A stretch of 64,000 bases of DNA. It comes from Dipetalonema caudispina (taxonomy: Eukaryota > Nematoda > Chromadorea > Rhabditida > Onchocercidae). The stretch spans positions 1 through 64,000 of the forward strand of contig JABVXV010000102.1 in the NCBI GenBank assembly GCA_013365325.1, written 5' to 3'. The notes beneath the pieces were generated by a model, which was not told where the DNA came from, did no database searches, and was given only the letters and a program-made list of their open reading frames with translations. The position numbers and the translations under genes are program-made. Below are positions 49,332 through 61,600 of the stretch, one piece after another. How positions within the stretch are numbered: position 1 is the first letter of the stretch; each line of letters begins with the position of its first letter.

Positions 49332-50403
49332 AATCCTTGAAACTCACAGATAAATCTTTTATTTCTTTTCAGTTTGTATCAATAAGAAAAGCAATTTAAT
49401 AGCTTTCTTCTCTTTTCAATGCTTCTGTTCCATGTCTAGAAAATCAATTTCAACGTGAAACGAATTGTTTTATGAAAATGGTAAACAAAAATAAGAATTA
49501 TTGTCGGAAATAATTCCACCCTTCAGTTCATTGCATCAATGAGAGATTGAAGTTGCGAGATCAGTTCAAAATGGTAAAGTGGACCGAAGAAAAATTACAA
49601 AAATGACTCCATCTTCTTACTGGAATTTATAGACGAATATTTTCATGACGATATCTGATCACTGAAAACTAAAAGATTCATTACATGCATCGATGATCTG
49701 CTCAGTAGAAAGCAAATCCTCTTAGCTACAGCATATTGAAATCTCATTCAATTTTTTTTACAACGTCCTCCAATTCTCCGAAACCTTACTAAGTCTGCTG
49801 GTACACTTTAGAAAGATTCCTGAGAGTTTGAAAACTTCGGAATTCCAGGCTGAAAAATTCCTCACTATTCAACCGCAAATATATCTTTCCTGTAATTTTT
49901 CTGAAGCAACTCAGTACGAAAAGAATACTTTTGTTCAATCTTTCCTTTTTATCATTATTAGTTTAGCTCAATGGCTGAACGATGTCGTTCTTAGTGTTAA
50001 AATTGCAACGATGTTAAAGTAACGTTTTCGAAGAATCTATAAATCACTCCAAAAAACATTTTTATCATTTCCGAAGGCCATGTTACAATGTCCAAATATA
50101 ATAAGTCTAAATCCTCGTATAATATAATGAAGATCTAATTTCAAGAAAAACTTCAAGGGTCAGTACTAATATATTTTTCCTCGAACACTGAGAAAGAAAT
50201 ATTTCTTCAATGGTCCTATAAAATAAATAATGTATTGTAACAAATGATGAAAGCACTATTGAAAGCTAAATAAAAATCTCAAGCACCGCAAACTATAACA
50301 TAGGTTAATCAGAAAATTTCAGTTTATATCACATCAAGGTGAATATTCCACACACAATTCCAGTAACAGTACAACACATTTTTACAAATATGTGTTTGCT
50401 GCC

Positions 50404-52944
50404 TTATGTGTTGAATTCCCATTCTGGATAATAATGTTGCCGCATTCGTTCAATCAGTCTTTTGACTCGTGGATATTTATCATCTAATATATCCGTTACT
50501 GGCTGACGAAATGGTAAGTAATATGATGTAGCCAAATGTCCAAAAACCGTGAAATCAGCCTGTAAAGAAAGATTAGCCAATTCTCACTCTTCATAAATTT
50601 AATAATTGACTTGGAGCACTCTTATATCATTCGATTCACAAAATAAATCTGAGAAAGAATTAAACAATTACTACATTTTATACTTCAAACACTAACTTGA
50701 GAATATTTTGTAACATTACATTCCGCATTTATGTGATTGATGCAATATTTAATTTCCAATGGCTTTTTTGCAAAAGACCATAAAGGGCATTTCAACATAA
50801 TATATTTACTTGAAGTAATCAGAAATTAACAACTATCACTAATTATTTATTAATTTTGATCTCGTTCCTTAATTAAAAATAAAATTTATTTACTTAGACG
50901 ACGAAGTTCTGAAGATCCTAAGGCACTCACAATTTTCAAATATTCACAACATTAAAGTAAGCAGAAGTGCATACTTAAATGAATCATATTTTTCAGATGT
51001 AACAAACTCGATAAAAAAGAGTAACATACATACCACAGTAGGTTTGACACCGAATAAGAATTTTTTATCGCCTAAGATTATATCAATAGCAGCAATATCT
51101 TTCTGCAGCATACTAATAAGATCATTTCGCGAACATTTAGTAAGGCCCATATCTACCAATATCCGACGTACCTGAATTTATTTCGCTCATTTTATGAGCT
51201 ATAATTTTGATAAGTTCTCAGAAAAATACTGGCTAAATAAAAAAAAATGAAAATAACAAAATCCAACATTCTAAATATATCGACCCTTACTAAACTATTC
51301 AGTCGGTGAGTAAAGCATAACTTCTACGCAATAAAGGAATTTACAAAAATTAATAAAGCATGAAATCCTTATGTTAAGGAAATAACTGTAAATGTAACCT
51401 TGCTATGGAAAGGAGATATCGTACCACGAATAAACCATCGCTTGAACAACGACGGTTCCATTCTTTGTAAAAATTTAGGCAAATTTTCCACGAAAATGAA
51501 ATAAAGCAACAAGCTAAAAACCATATCCATATTATCTATACATTATATATATATATATCATATGGATCATCACATAGTCCAATAAAAATTAAGACTTACT
51601 AATGTGTATTGCGTTCAATCATCCGATCAATGGTCCGCGCAACGCCAATATCAATTTCCCCCAACTCATCCTAAAAATAAAAGCCAACTGAAACTACAGT
51701 ATCTCAACAATATAGTCGAAATAATTGCAATATTTGGGAAAATAAGAGCCATAATACTTAGAAAGATCGCATTCTAGAGATGTGACCAACCAAAATTTCC
51801 CTTACATTTAAGTTGAAATGTTTCTGCAGTTGCTCCATGATGAGCTGTGAATCGGAAATTTTCTCTCCATTCAACTCCACAAATGGGAAATACCTTTCCC
51901 ATGGTTGAAAATTCCAATAACTGCGCAGCTAGAAAGTTTTTTAAAAAGATAAGAAACTCCTATCAGCCAGATTTTTAAAAGATTAAGACTTAACAAGTAC
52001 ATATACAAATACATATCAATGTTTATGACTTTACAAATGGCATCAGTCTTAAAACCACTCATCATTGTATCGCCAATGGTTTGTGATAAATTAAGTAAAA
52101 TTAAAATTCTGAAAGTACGGAAATTAATGAGTATAACGTGGAAAATGATAATCTAATTATACTGTCTTTCTTGCTGCAAAAACAAAACAAATACTTCTCA
52201 ACTTCAAAAGAAGAAATCCAGACGTCTATTCTAACCTCATGTTTCAGTTCGTTTGCTCTTAACCAGGTCTCAACTTTGAAACAGAATGGTGAAATATTGG
52301 GACATGATGAAGCTCGATTGAATTGATAAAGATAGACAACATCTTTTTTCCATCTTTTATTATAAATTTTGGAAGTACTGAAAAGTGATAATTGTAGAAA
52401 GAAACGGTAACACCAAAGTAAGTTCAATAAATAACACAAAAATCCGTTTTTCTTTCTGGAACTCCACAATTTGCAATAATTCGTAAACGAAATAGCTATT
52501 TAGTCCTAAAAACTTTCGATACCACACATAAGATCTAACTGATAAATAAGCATTAATTCAAACGTTTAACTAAAGTGGTATGACAAATGATGAAAACATG
52601 CCATGATAATGAGGAACATAGATATGAAATATTCAGTGAAAAATTCCTTAAAAAGAAGTACTCATTTAACTATTTCACGACAAAACTTACAGATTATTAA
52701 TTGATGTCACAGTAAAGTGTAGAAAATAAAGTCAAAAGGGTCATATCATAAATTATCTGAACTAGAAAAATGGAGCTATCTCAAACATTTTTCATAACGA
52801 CAATGATTACCTATTTTTTTTAGGAGCAAACTGTGATAGAACAGTTGGCATTCCACCTGATACCGTAGCAGCACCATTCGATACGACTAGCTGGATTCGA
52901 GCTGAAGTGACTATTTTGCGCAAACAGTAACCTACCATTTGCAT
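50404..52944 (-). CDS. FAXC: Failed axon connections / CDR family GST-like protein
   Basis: Seven exons in phase: 52944..52811, 52377..52236, 51928..51806, 51670..51600, 51513..51399, 51171..51034, 50559..50404. They give 292 residues. The family (FAXC in vertebrates, fax in flies, cadmium-responsive cdr genes in C. elegans) has a thioredoxin-like N-domain and a GST C-domain, often membrane-anchored. Seen: [20 protein letters not shown] followed by [11 protein letters not shown] (thioredoxin-like strand and helix with cis-Pro area), [20 protein letters not shown] (glutathione-site-like strand), an all-helical middle, [20 protein letters not shown] (the GST C-domain N-capping box, split by the last intron), and the C-terminus [20 protein letters not shown]. 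The active-site Ser/Tyr of true GSTs is not obvious, so catalysis is doubtful. The 44-residue first exon was placed because its phase and the hydrophobic/basic start fit exon 2. Confidence 0.88.
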
Positions 52945-53528
52945 TTTAATTTTTTATGTAAGCTAGTAATCATGGATCAAGCAAACTGATTAACCACATC
53001 TGCAGAATCATTATTTTTAAAGATTTAATAAAGTGCGTTGTTCCATCGGAACAATAAGATCTGTTAAAATTTTCTGACTACTGCCGCTTTTCCAACAAGA
53101 ACTCAAGATGATTAATAAAAGCTTTGTTTATTTTCTAGATGATAGCTCATTGAAAGCATATAAAGCAGTACAGCACCAGCCAAAATTAACAGCAGTTAAA
53201 AATGTATTAAAATTTATTTCGATATTTCATGAGAAAGACGTGAAACAAAAAAGTATTGTTATTTGACGTTAAATTAAACTATTTATATCTGCCTAGAAAC
53301 TAATAGGTAAAGCAGAGCTCAAAAAAGATATTCTGATAAAGTTAGAACAAAATAATCTGTTTATATCATTTTATTTTTGCATCTCATTTATAATTCATGC
53401 TTACAAACAACACTTGTCCGAATGCAAATAAACATATCAAAAGAAATATGCCACCATTGGTGCCGAAGAAAAACTACGAAGGAAATTGGACTCAAAAAGC
53501 AGTTTATATACAAAACTTTAGGTTTCAA
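52945..53528. other. Intergenic, nothing recognised
   Basis: About 0.6 kb upstream of the FAXC-like gene and downstream of the small PET117-like gene, both minus strand. It is AT-rich with no supported exon. Confidence 0.5.
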
Positions 53529-53954
53529 CTATTGGAGTTTACGAATGTATTCTTTAACACCAGCTTGACGACGCCTTTTCTGCTCTTGTTCTGTCCAAAC
53601 CATAAATACTGCAACAAAGTGTAAATTTTAAGTAAAATATATCGAAATATGAGAGCAGGAAATCTTTCAATTCAAATGCTAACCCATAAAATGTATGTGT
53701 ATTTTAATAAGGAACTCTTATTTCTAGCCTTAGAAACTGTTAGAAAATTGATAAAGGAAATTTTTAAATACATTCCAATTCTGAAACGTGTAACCAACCA
53801 GTAGAAAACATGGCGAAGAACAGTGAGGCAATAAACGTGGTCCTACCACACCCTTCTTTTGGTCCATTCTTGAAGAATGTATTCAACAATCGCATTCCGA
53901 TCAAATTAAATTTTTTATCGCGCAAAAGATTCATTACATATACTTACTAACCAT
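53529..53954 (-). CDS. Small single-pass membrane protein, PET117-like
   Basis: The last exon 53608..53529 encodes VWTEQEQKRRRQAGVKEYIR and ends in TAG. It joins in phase (Val codon) to an exon ending at 53799 that encodes GPKEGCGRTTFIASLFFAMF. Two starts are possible. One is ATG at 53895 with no intron, giving 58 residues. The other is ATG at 53954, directly after a strong poly-T CAG acceptor, spliced at GTTAGT to an acceptor TTCAAG before the GPKEG block, giving about 50 residues. The protein has one hydrophobic helix followed by a charged helix with the pattern Q(E)QxxRRxxGVxxxIxxL. That is how PET117, a cytochrome c oxidase assembly factor of the inner mitochondrial membrane, looks in animals. 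Likeness is by pattern only. A mitochondrial location would fit. Confidence 0.5.
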
Positions 53955-53985
53955 TTTCTGAAAAAAAAAAAAAAAAAAAGAAAAA
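53955..53985 (-). promoter_or_regulatory. Candidate spliced-leader trans-splice acceptor
   Basis: On the minus strand a run of 19 T, broken only at its upstream edge, ends in CAG at 53960-53958, three bases before an ATG at 53954. A strong acceptor with no donor nearby upstream and an ATG right after it is the usual look of a nematode spliced-leader addition site. This is inferred from sequence only. Confidence 0.45.
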
Positions 53986-55641
53986 ACATGCCAAGAAAAA
54001 TTACATTTACTAGCTAAAACGAAATCAACCTTTCTTCCCTCATAATAGAATTTGAAGCTATTCTTGGTGCATTCGAAATGAATTATCATATTAATTTTAA
54101 GACGAATATTGTTCAGATCATGATAGTGAATACAAACAATGAAATTCAATTAAATGAGTCGCTATTTATGGTAAATCACCGTTAACTGTCAAAATAAGAC
54201 GAATTGAACAGATGCCTTTTGTACTAATAATACATTTGTTAGCGTGAACAACAGCAAGACGAACTTTAATTTCAAAGTTTTTATTATAGGTTCCAACAAT
54301 CACGAAGTAAATATACAGGTCACTTCTTATAAAATTCTTATGAACATAACAAATGTAGTAATCCCATCAAAGCACATCATACAACAGGCACATAAATTAG
54401 CACTTTCATTATAGCATTGATGTTTTGATGCCGGTCACTCGGTAAAATACTTCTTTAACAGCTCTGCAGAAACATATTTTCAAATAGAGAAACATCCAAA
54501 GCCTTAAAAGTATGATGTTTTCTCTTATGAACAGCGAATATTATAAGAACTCCAATTCCTCCTTGAAAAAAAATCCAAAAACAAGATCTATCGAGAATAC
54601 AAAATTGTAGATGGTTGAGGGAACTGATCATAAACATTTTTGAGCAAGGCGAATACACATAAGTATACGTAAAAACTTATCAAATCATAAAAATCTAGCA
54701 AGAATTCCACGATAGTTTTAAATCCGTTTGACACTCACCGAATATGATAAGGCAAGAAGCAGCAAGAATTTCGAAAAAAAAAAAAAAACACTATCAATGA
54801 TTACAAACAGAAATGTGAGGAAATATCTTGTAAAGCGAATGAGGCATATGATACTCAAAATTTTAAAAGTACCAATGTTTCGCAGACCGAAAAGCCTTTC
54901 GGATATCCGCAAGAAAAACAAATATCCAAAATGAAACACTACAAGTTCTTCTTGTTCCTTCCATCCTCCTGATCCGTTGTCTAATTAGGACATGATTGAG
55001 CTACTGTTTGGAAATTGTGTGGAAGGTTTAGCAAAAACAATGATAGAAGAGCTCAAACAGACAATTAGCATGCTTAAGATTACAATGTCACTGAATAAGA
55101 CAGAAGCAACAGAACTCAAACATTGACATCGACCATGTCTGAGATCATAATGCTATCGAATTAATACAGAAAAAAAAAAAGAAAAATACAGAATGATTCA
55201 GGAATCAGAAAACAATTTATACAGCGAAAAAAACGCTTTTTCATACCTAATATAAAGTGTTACAATATCGAAGTAAAAAATTGTGAGTTAAAATTTTAAT
55301 TTGAAAGACATTCAACACTCACTGCTTCTGAATCTCCAAAATGTTTTGAGTTCTTCAATTGCCTGAACTGTTTATAACTTGAAATAGCTATTGCTTAACG
55401 GAAAGAGGTGACAAGTGATTCACCGTTTCTTAAATTTTTCATGTAAATGCTTTATAAAAAGGTAATATGCCGAAATAAACATTTCATTAACAACCTATTA
55501 GATTAGCAGCGAGAAAGTTCTGCTAGAGAAAAAACACAGGTACAGCGTCAAAATCCAATGAAATATCCAACAACCTAATTTTCAACTTTAAACGTAAAAA
55601 AGCAAAACCTAGTACTGTGAAAGTATTCAAAAGATTTATTT
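53986..55641. other. Intergenic region between VPS13D and the PET117-like gene
   Basis: About 1.65 kb downstream of the VPS13D stop on the minus strand. Apart from the possible two-exon small membrane protein (54455-54780, listed separately) it is AT-rich with poly-A runs (for example 54774-54788) and no supported exon. Confidence 0.45.
54455..54780 (-). CDS. Possible small membrane protein, partial model
   Basis: The exon 54561..54455 (acceptor TTTTCAAG) encodes GIGVLIIFAVHKRKHHTF and ends in TAA. It joins in phase through a glycine codon to sequence ending at 54739 with a consensus donor GTGAGT, which encodes EILAASCLIIF. The joined product has a continuous hydrophobic helix followed by a basic stretch, as in tail- or signal-anchored small proteins. 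The upstream border is not solved: a run of 15 T precedes the first block with no AG, and no in-frame ATG is seen. I do not recognise a family. Confidence 0.3.
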
Positions 55642-58600
55642 TCAAAGAATATCATAATCATCCACAATATTTAATGTTCTCTTTCCGTGATCGTACAGTT
55701 GCTTGGCTCGACCCACTTTTTCACATAGTCTTTTCGCTACTTCGAAACGATTACACCACACGTGCGGTAAACGTTGTCTTCGGCCAGATGAAACTTCTAG
55801 CACTACTTCTGAAAAAAATTGATTTATCTGATCATCCAGCCACTAAAATTTCCTGCAATGTTTACTGAAAATGAAACCCGCACATAAAACAGAATTCCGA
55901 CTATTCAATCTTCTTTTTTGAATGCTGACATAGGAAAGCCACCTTGGCGTGCTTTAAGATTTGAATCAATAAAACAATTCTCATGTTAGTAAAACTCTAC
56001 CCAGCGATGTTTTCGCGAACGTAAAAGCAACACTAAGATTAACTTACAAGAGTAGTAGCTAAGGAAATCAGTGTAAGCTAATATCCTTGTAAGTCACATC
56101 AATCAAAAGATTTAAAATCAAACAATGTTAACGTGAAATAGGTTAAATACAATACCTATAGTTCCAAAGAAGCTATTTTTTTCACTGACAGGAACTGCCT
56201 GAATTAATTTAAGCTGTTTATAAGGTATCCTTTGTATTACACTGCTAGGTTCGAAATCAATTTGTCGGACAACATAACACTGCTCGGAACAGACCAACGC
56301 ATACTGTCTTACTCGATTTGTGGCTGTTGTTTGATCCAATAATATTTCTACATCCAATAACCTGCAAGTCATATCAAACGTGAAATAGGTTAAACATAGT
56401 ACCTCCCACAAGGTCTTTCAAATTAAAATACTTTCTTTGAGAAATTTGAAATTTCTATATATAATCTACCCTAGGCTAAAGCTTACATTTCATTTGTAGC
56501 GAATCCATTGATCCTCAAAAGCTCTAACTGTGCATAAGCAAGCCCTTCGGAATAGCACGGCAAAAGAGATTGTAAATTCATTGTAACTCGTGGTAATCGG
56601 ACACGATGCAATGGAAAGTGTGATTTTCTCGCTGAAAACTGGGTAAAATCGGATAAGAAACTCAAGTAAAATCATAGTAAAAGGTTTTGGAAAGCATCAG
56701 TAGCTAGCGATAATTATGGATTGAATCGACACGGTTTATCAGTAAAAGATAATCAGCAACTTTAATTCAAACACAGTAAAATGAGTTTGTACTTGATGGA
56801 CCGCCAACTATTTCTTTAACAGCCGAAGCTGTTCCTTCGACCAAATCGAAAATTCCTTGTACAGGCTTCGTTACAGTGTCTACAGCACCAGTTGTAATTC
56901 CACGCATAGCACCCTGCATCAAAAACCATTCAATGAAGTTTTAGCTCCATGGAACAAGATTCCAAGGTTAATTATAAAATTGTGATTCAAAATCACATAA
57001 GAAGAGACTAAAGGTATTCAAGCAGCCAAAATACTTCCTAATCTTACAGAATTTTATTTTGAAAATCAACTCACAGTAAGCCCGCTTTTACGACTTTCGT
57101 TATATGTGTTAGTTAAAATAGCAGTTAAGCCGCCCAAAACACCAACACCTAAACCCTGAAAAAATGGAAAATTTAAATTAGATGAAATTGTTCCGGCTAG
57201 GAAGAATATGAATATTTGACAAATTTAGCATTTTACAAGAGCTGAAAATGTGACAAATTTAAGCAGTGAGAAACAAAATATATTTGGCTGCAACTTTACA
57301 AAATTTTCAAAATATTGCGCACTGAAAAATATAAGTGCCAGTACGACAAAACGACTAACTTTTACACCACAGTAGAGATGAGCAAGAGCAGTATTACTGT
57401 CCGCCTGCGGTTGACAACGCAACATTCGTCGCCTCATCATTTCATGTCGTTCATCGAACGTTAGTGCGCCGACACCAGTAGCCATTGATGACGCTACCTG
57501 TAAAACATATTACTATAGATACACAATAAATCCGAAGTCATTTACTGTTTTTGTAGCTATTCCTGAAACTTTTTAAGCAGTCCGATCATCACTGTCAGTT
57601 AATATCTAATGAATAATAATACAGAGTAAAGTATCGAATCTCATTTCGTATCCATCAGCCTAAGCTATGGATGCAGGCTAGTTGAGTCTTCATTCAAAAT
57701 ACTGCAAAAATATTGCAAATTTTATTGTAAAACAATCAATCGAAATGTCGTGCTAAGTTATTCATTTTTAATGAAGCTCTAAAAACTCTAAATATTTTTA
57801 TCTACCGACTCTAGAAGTTTCTTTCAACAAACTTTATACATCGTGTATTATCAATTCGAAAAAATCATTTTTTTAAAATGAAACAGTAACATATACAATA
57901 CCTTTGATATGCTATTAGTGAAACAATATCCTAAGCCGCTAACGAAACCACCTAAATTGCCTTCGAACAATAGTCCTTCGAAACTTTCCTTCAAATCAGA
58001 AGCAAGACCCAATGGATTACCGAAAGCATCCATCGTCACTATGATGTTGAAAGTCTGATTCTTTAACTCTTCTAAAAAATCAAATTTCGATTTCTTATTA
58101 ACTAAAAATCAATATCTTTTTAGTATTTTCGAAAGCTAACAATTAAAAAGGAAAGCTACAAATACTCAGTGTTAAATAAAGTAACTGCTGCTATCAAAAG
58201 TGTCTACAGTATCGAGAAATGTTAAATGAGTGCATCGCGATCACAAAAATAACAAATTGATCCCAAGTTAAAAAAGATCAAGCAAGGAGCATGAGCAAAT
58301 AATTCAATTCAAACCAACGAACAACCAACTGTTTAAGCGTTTCAACTAACCGAGGTAAAACTTGCTGAGTGTTTCAACCAGAAATGAAAACGTTTCAAAA
58401 TATCGAAACTGCCGAAATGGCGGAAGAGAAATCATTGCATTTTCGAAACTGACCAATTTCACATTGAATTGCCGTTTTAGTTTCCGCAAATCAGGTGGCA
58501 GGCCACTCGTCCCAACTGTTACAACTAAACAATAAAAATTATCATCAGGAAACATGAAATTAGTTACAACTAAACAATAAAAACTATCATCAGTAAACAT

Positions 58601-61600
58601 GAAATTAGAAACTGTTATTTAAAAAAGCAACCTGAAAGCGCCACAGCACCAATTTCCAAGTCAAATGTTCCAAAATAACATCTACGCGCTTGTACCCTAT
58701 CTAGTTTATCAAGCTCTGTATTTGGTGGCTGCAATAACGCATTAGGCTTCATACTTTCAGCAGCTTCCGCTTCTAAAAAATAGAACATTTTAAAGAAAGA
58801 TTAAGATCTGGTGAATACTAAAAACTTGCTCTGAACAGGATTTATCAAAACTCTTTTCAAGGGTTAATACCAAAAGAGAGGCGCAGGTTTATTCCAATAG
58901 CTGAGAACTACTGGAATATAAAAAAAGGGTCGAAATTAATATAAAAGTTAATATACTTTGCACAAACTGGACAATTTTCCATAACAGCATTTCATCGAGC
59001 TGCACCGATAAATCACACATTTTCAACCGAAAGCACTAGAAATGAAAAGTGCTTAGATAAAGTAAATTTCTGGATAAAATAATTTTTCTACAGTCCTTTT
59101 CATCATAAAAAACTTTCACTTGTTTTCAAATTTCGACGGTCTAATATATATATATACGAAAAGTTTGGAAGTAGCGCACGTCAAATGCATCGTAATGTTC
59201 CAGTGGCGTCCAGTTCATTTCTAACTTTAAAGCAGGAACCGAAACATGCGATTCGAGACTTGATTCGATATTTGTCGTGTCTTGTTGACAAAACAAAACT
59301 TGCCATCGATCCGTCGTCAGCAGTTGATTGTCAGCCTGAAACTGACGAAATATTAAAGCTTCAAAAATTCTTGAAAAAACGAAATATTCTAAGAAAATCT
59401 AAAAAACTAATCAGTTTTGATTACTAGTTAATGTTAATCTGCATTTGTTTCAAAACAAATAGGACCTGAATCACTTCAACGCTACCGGTCATCTGATATG
59501 TTGGACCTTGACGATTCACATGTAACACTATTCCTTGAAATCGCGCATAGATCAATTCTTCATGTAATCCGTTGATGAAAGACAGTCCAATACCTGCCAT
59601 ACTCAATATGAGATTCCTTATATCCAGAATTTAAGCATGAAAGTGCACTAGGAAGAAATAATAAAATGATAATATGATATTCAATATTTGAAAAAAGTTT
59701 ACTATACTGCAATGTTTTTTGCTCTTTAATATAATACACCTTGTAATGAGTCGAAATAATGTACGTCACATGCGACACTACGAGAATGAACTATATTAGT
59801 TATTTCCTACTGGTTGAATCGGCATTTTTAAATAAAACTGCATTACTTAAAAATTGAATTGTTTTTAAGGTGCCTTAAAGACGAAGCAAACTAAAAATTT
59901 TCTTGACATTTCGAAAGCACAGCGTTTTGGAGAATGTGAAAATCTAGTGAAACTTACCATTTCGCATCGAAACATTTACTTCGAAATTCCAGACATTGTT
60001 AAAGTCTGTTTCACAGGCACTAGAGAGTGACTGCAAATGAAACAGCTGACCAGAACGATGTACTGCATGTGCATGATACGGTTTCTCTCGATCCGTTATG
60101 CGGACTACCTTCAAATGCAGTATTATTGTTAGATTCCCATAAAAGAATATTGGAATATTGTCAGTGATTTTGGCTAATATTTCTTGGAATAATTTGATAT
60201 TTTTGGTATATAGAACAGCTTGAATTCAAAAAAAAAATTTTTAAATTTAACGGAACATGATAAATCATAAATTTTGTCAGAAAGCATGAAACTGCAGGGA
60301 TTTATGATAGAGATTCCGTTATAGAAGGGTGCGATCAAAATCTCATCAGGAATTTTCGACCATTTGAAAACTGAGCAACAGAAAGTGAAAGCAAGAGTAC
60401 CAAAGTAGGCCCTCTGTGAAAGCATTCAACATCTAAAATGCCGCTTCCTGGGAGTTGCCGCTGTAGTTCCCAAATTTGCTCAAGCGGAATCCCTTTCTTA
60501 TTTAGTGTAGATTTCTTGTTCGGAATAGCAAGCACCACTTCTGTTTTACGTGCCTCAACAAACATTCCTTCCACTTTACAACGTAACTGCTTCTCCTGGA
60601 AATTTTATGCAACCGTAATAACTAAAATAGATTCCTACCAAAACAAATTCCTTCACAATTTCAAAAGCTAATTTATACAATTTATGTTGTTTAATTAAGC
60701 ACTATAATTTTATACATATTTAACTGCCCAAGTCTTTTTATTCCTTAGTTTGCAGTGTTCAGTAGCACTATAATTTCGTAGTGTGCACTTAAGCAGGCAA
60801 ATAAACTCTAACACCAGTCATTCTTACCGATGTAAATTGCCATTTTTGGAAACGATCCCTAGCCGAGTTTCGTTTTAACATCATTAAGATAAATCCACCA
60901 TTATCCAGAACATCAAGTACATAGCGTTCTCCCATTTTTGCACGATTATTCATTCCAACATTTTCAAGACAACCATCTTGTGCAAAACGCCACAACTGAT
61001 TGCGACTACTGTCGCTGGGGTTTAATTTATTAAGTATTACTTTTCCTTTATGCAGCACTTCCAATGCCAGTTCAAGTTCATCTGTGAAACCGTCTTCTGG
61101 TTTCCTGCAAATCTTGAAATTATGCAGTCATATGGAAAACAAAATATTCATTATCATATACATAATGTTACATAAATCGAAACGAATCTAGATATTGAGT
61201 TCGATCATATTCGAGAAAAAACAAATTAGAGGTGCAGCTAAATACACATCATTAGGAGCTAAAAGCAATTAGAGTAGAAATGTTAATAAATAAACAGAAA
61301 ATGAAAGCAAATTATCAAAGGAATGAAATTTCATATTCCAGAAAAAAAAACAAACAAATTACCTGTCAAAAGAATGTGCGAATTTGATGAAAAAATCGTT
61401 AGTATACACCAAAGGAGGTCCCATTCCTGGCTTTTGTGGATCGTAGGAATTAGATTTGTTCTCGAACACTTGGAGTATCAGTAATTTTGGTGCATAATGA
61501 TCGTCCCATGCATAATCTACTGCACTTCGTGCTTTACAAATCGTACGCAAATGAGAATTTTGAGGTCTATAAAACTGCATAATAAACAACTGAGACCAAA

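Larger units (their letters stand above)
42203..50403. other. 8.2 kb gene-poor region
   Basis: No exon, tRNA or transposon ORF was recognised on either strand over 8.2 kb, in a window where genes otherwise sit every 2-5 kb. The stretch is very AT-rich and holds simple repeats (listed separately), including a long poly-T / poly-A palindrome. It lies upstream of the homeobox gene and downstream of the FAXC-like gene, both minus strand. It may hold homeobox control elements or unannotated noncoding RNA; nothing in the sequence proves either. Confidence 0.55.

Noticed and set aside
55617..55868. 83-codon plus-strand open frame
   Set aside because: It lies antisense to the last VPS13D exon (55808..55642), which has the right splice site, phase and family match.
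59185..59427. 80-codon plus-strand open frame
   Set aside because: It is a shadow of the VPS13D exon 59335..59180 on the other strand.
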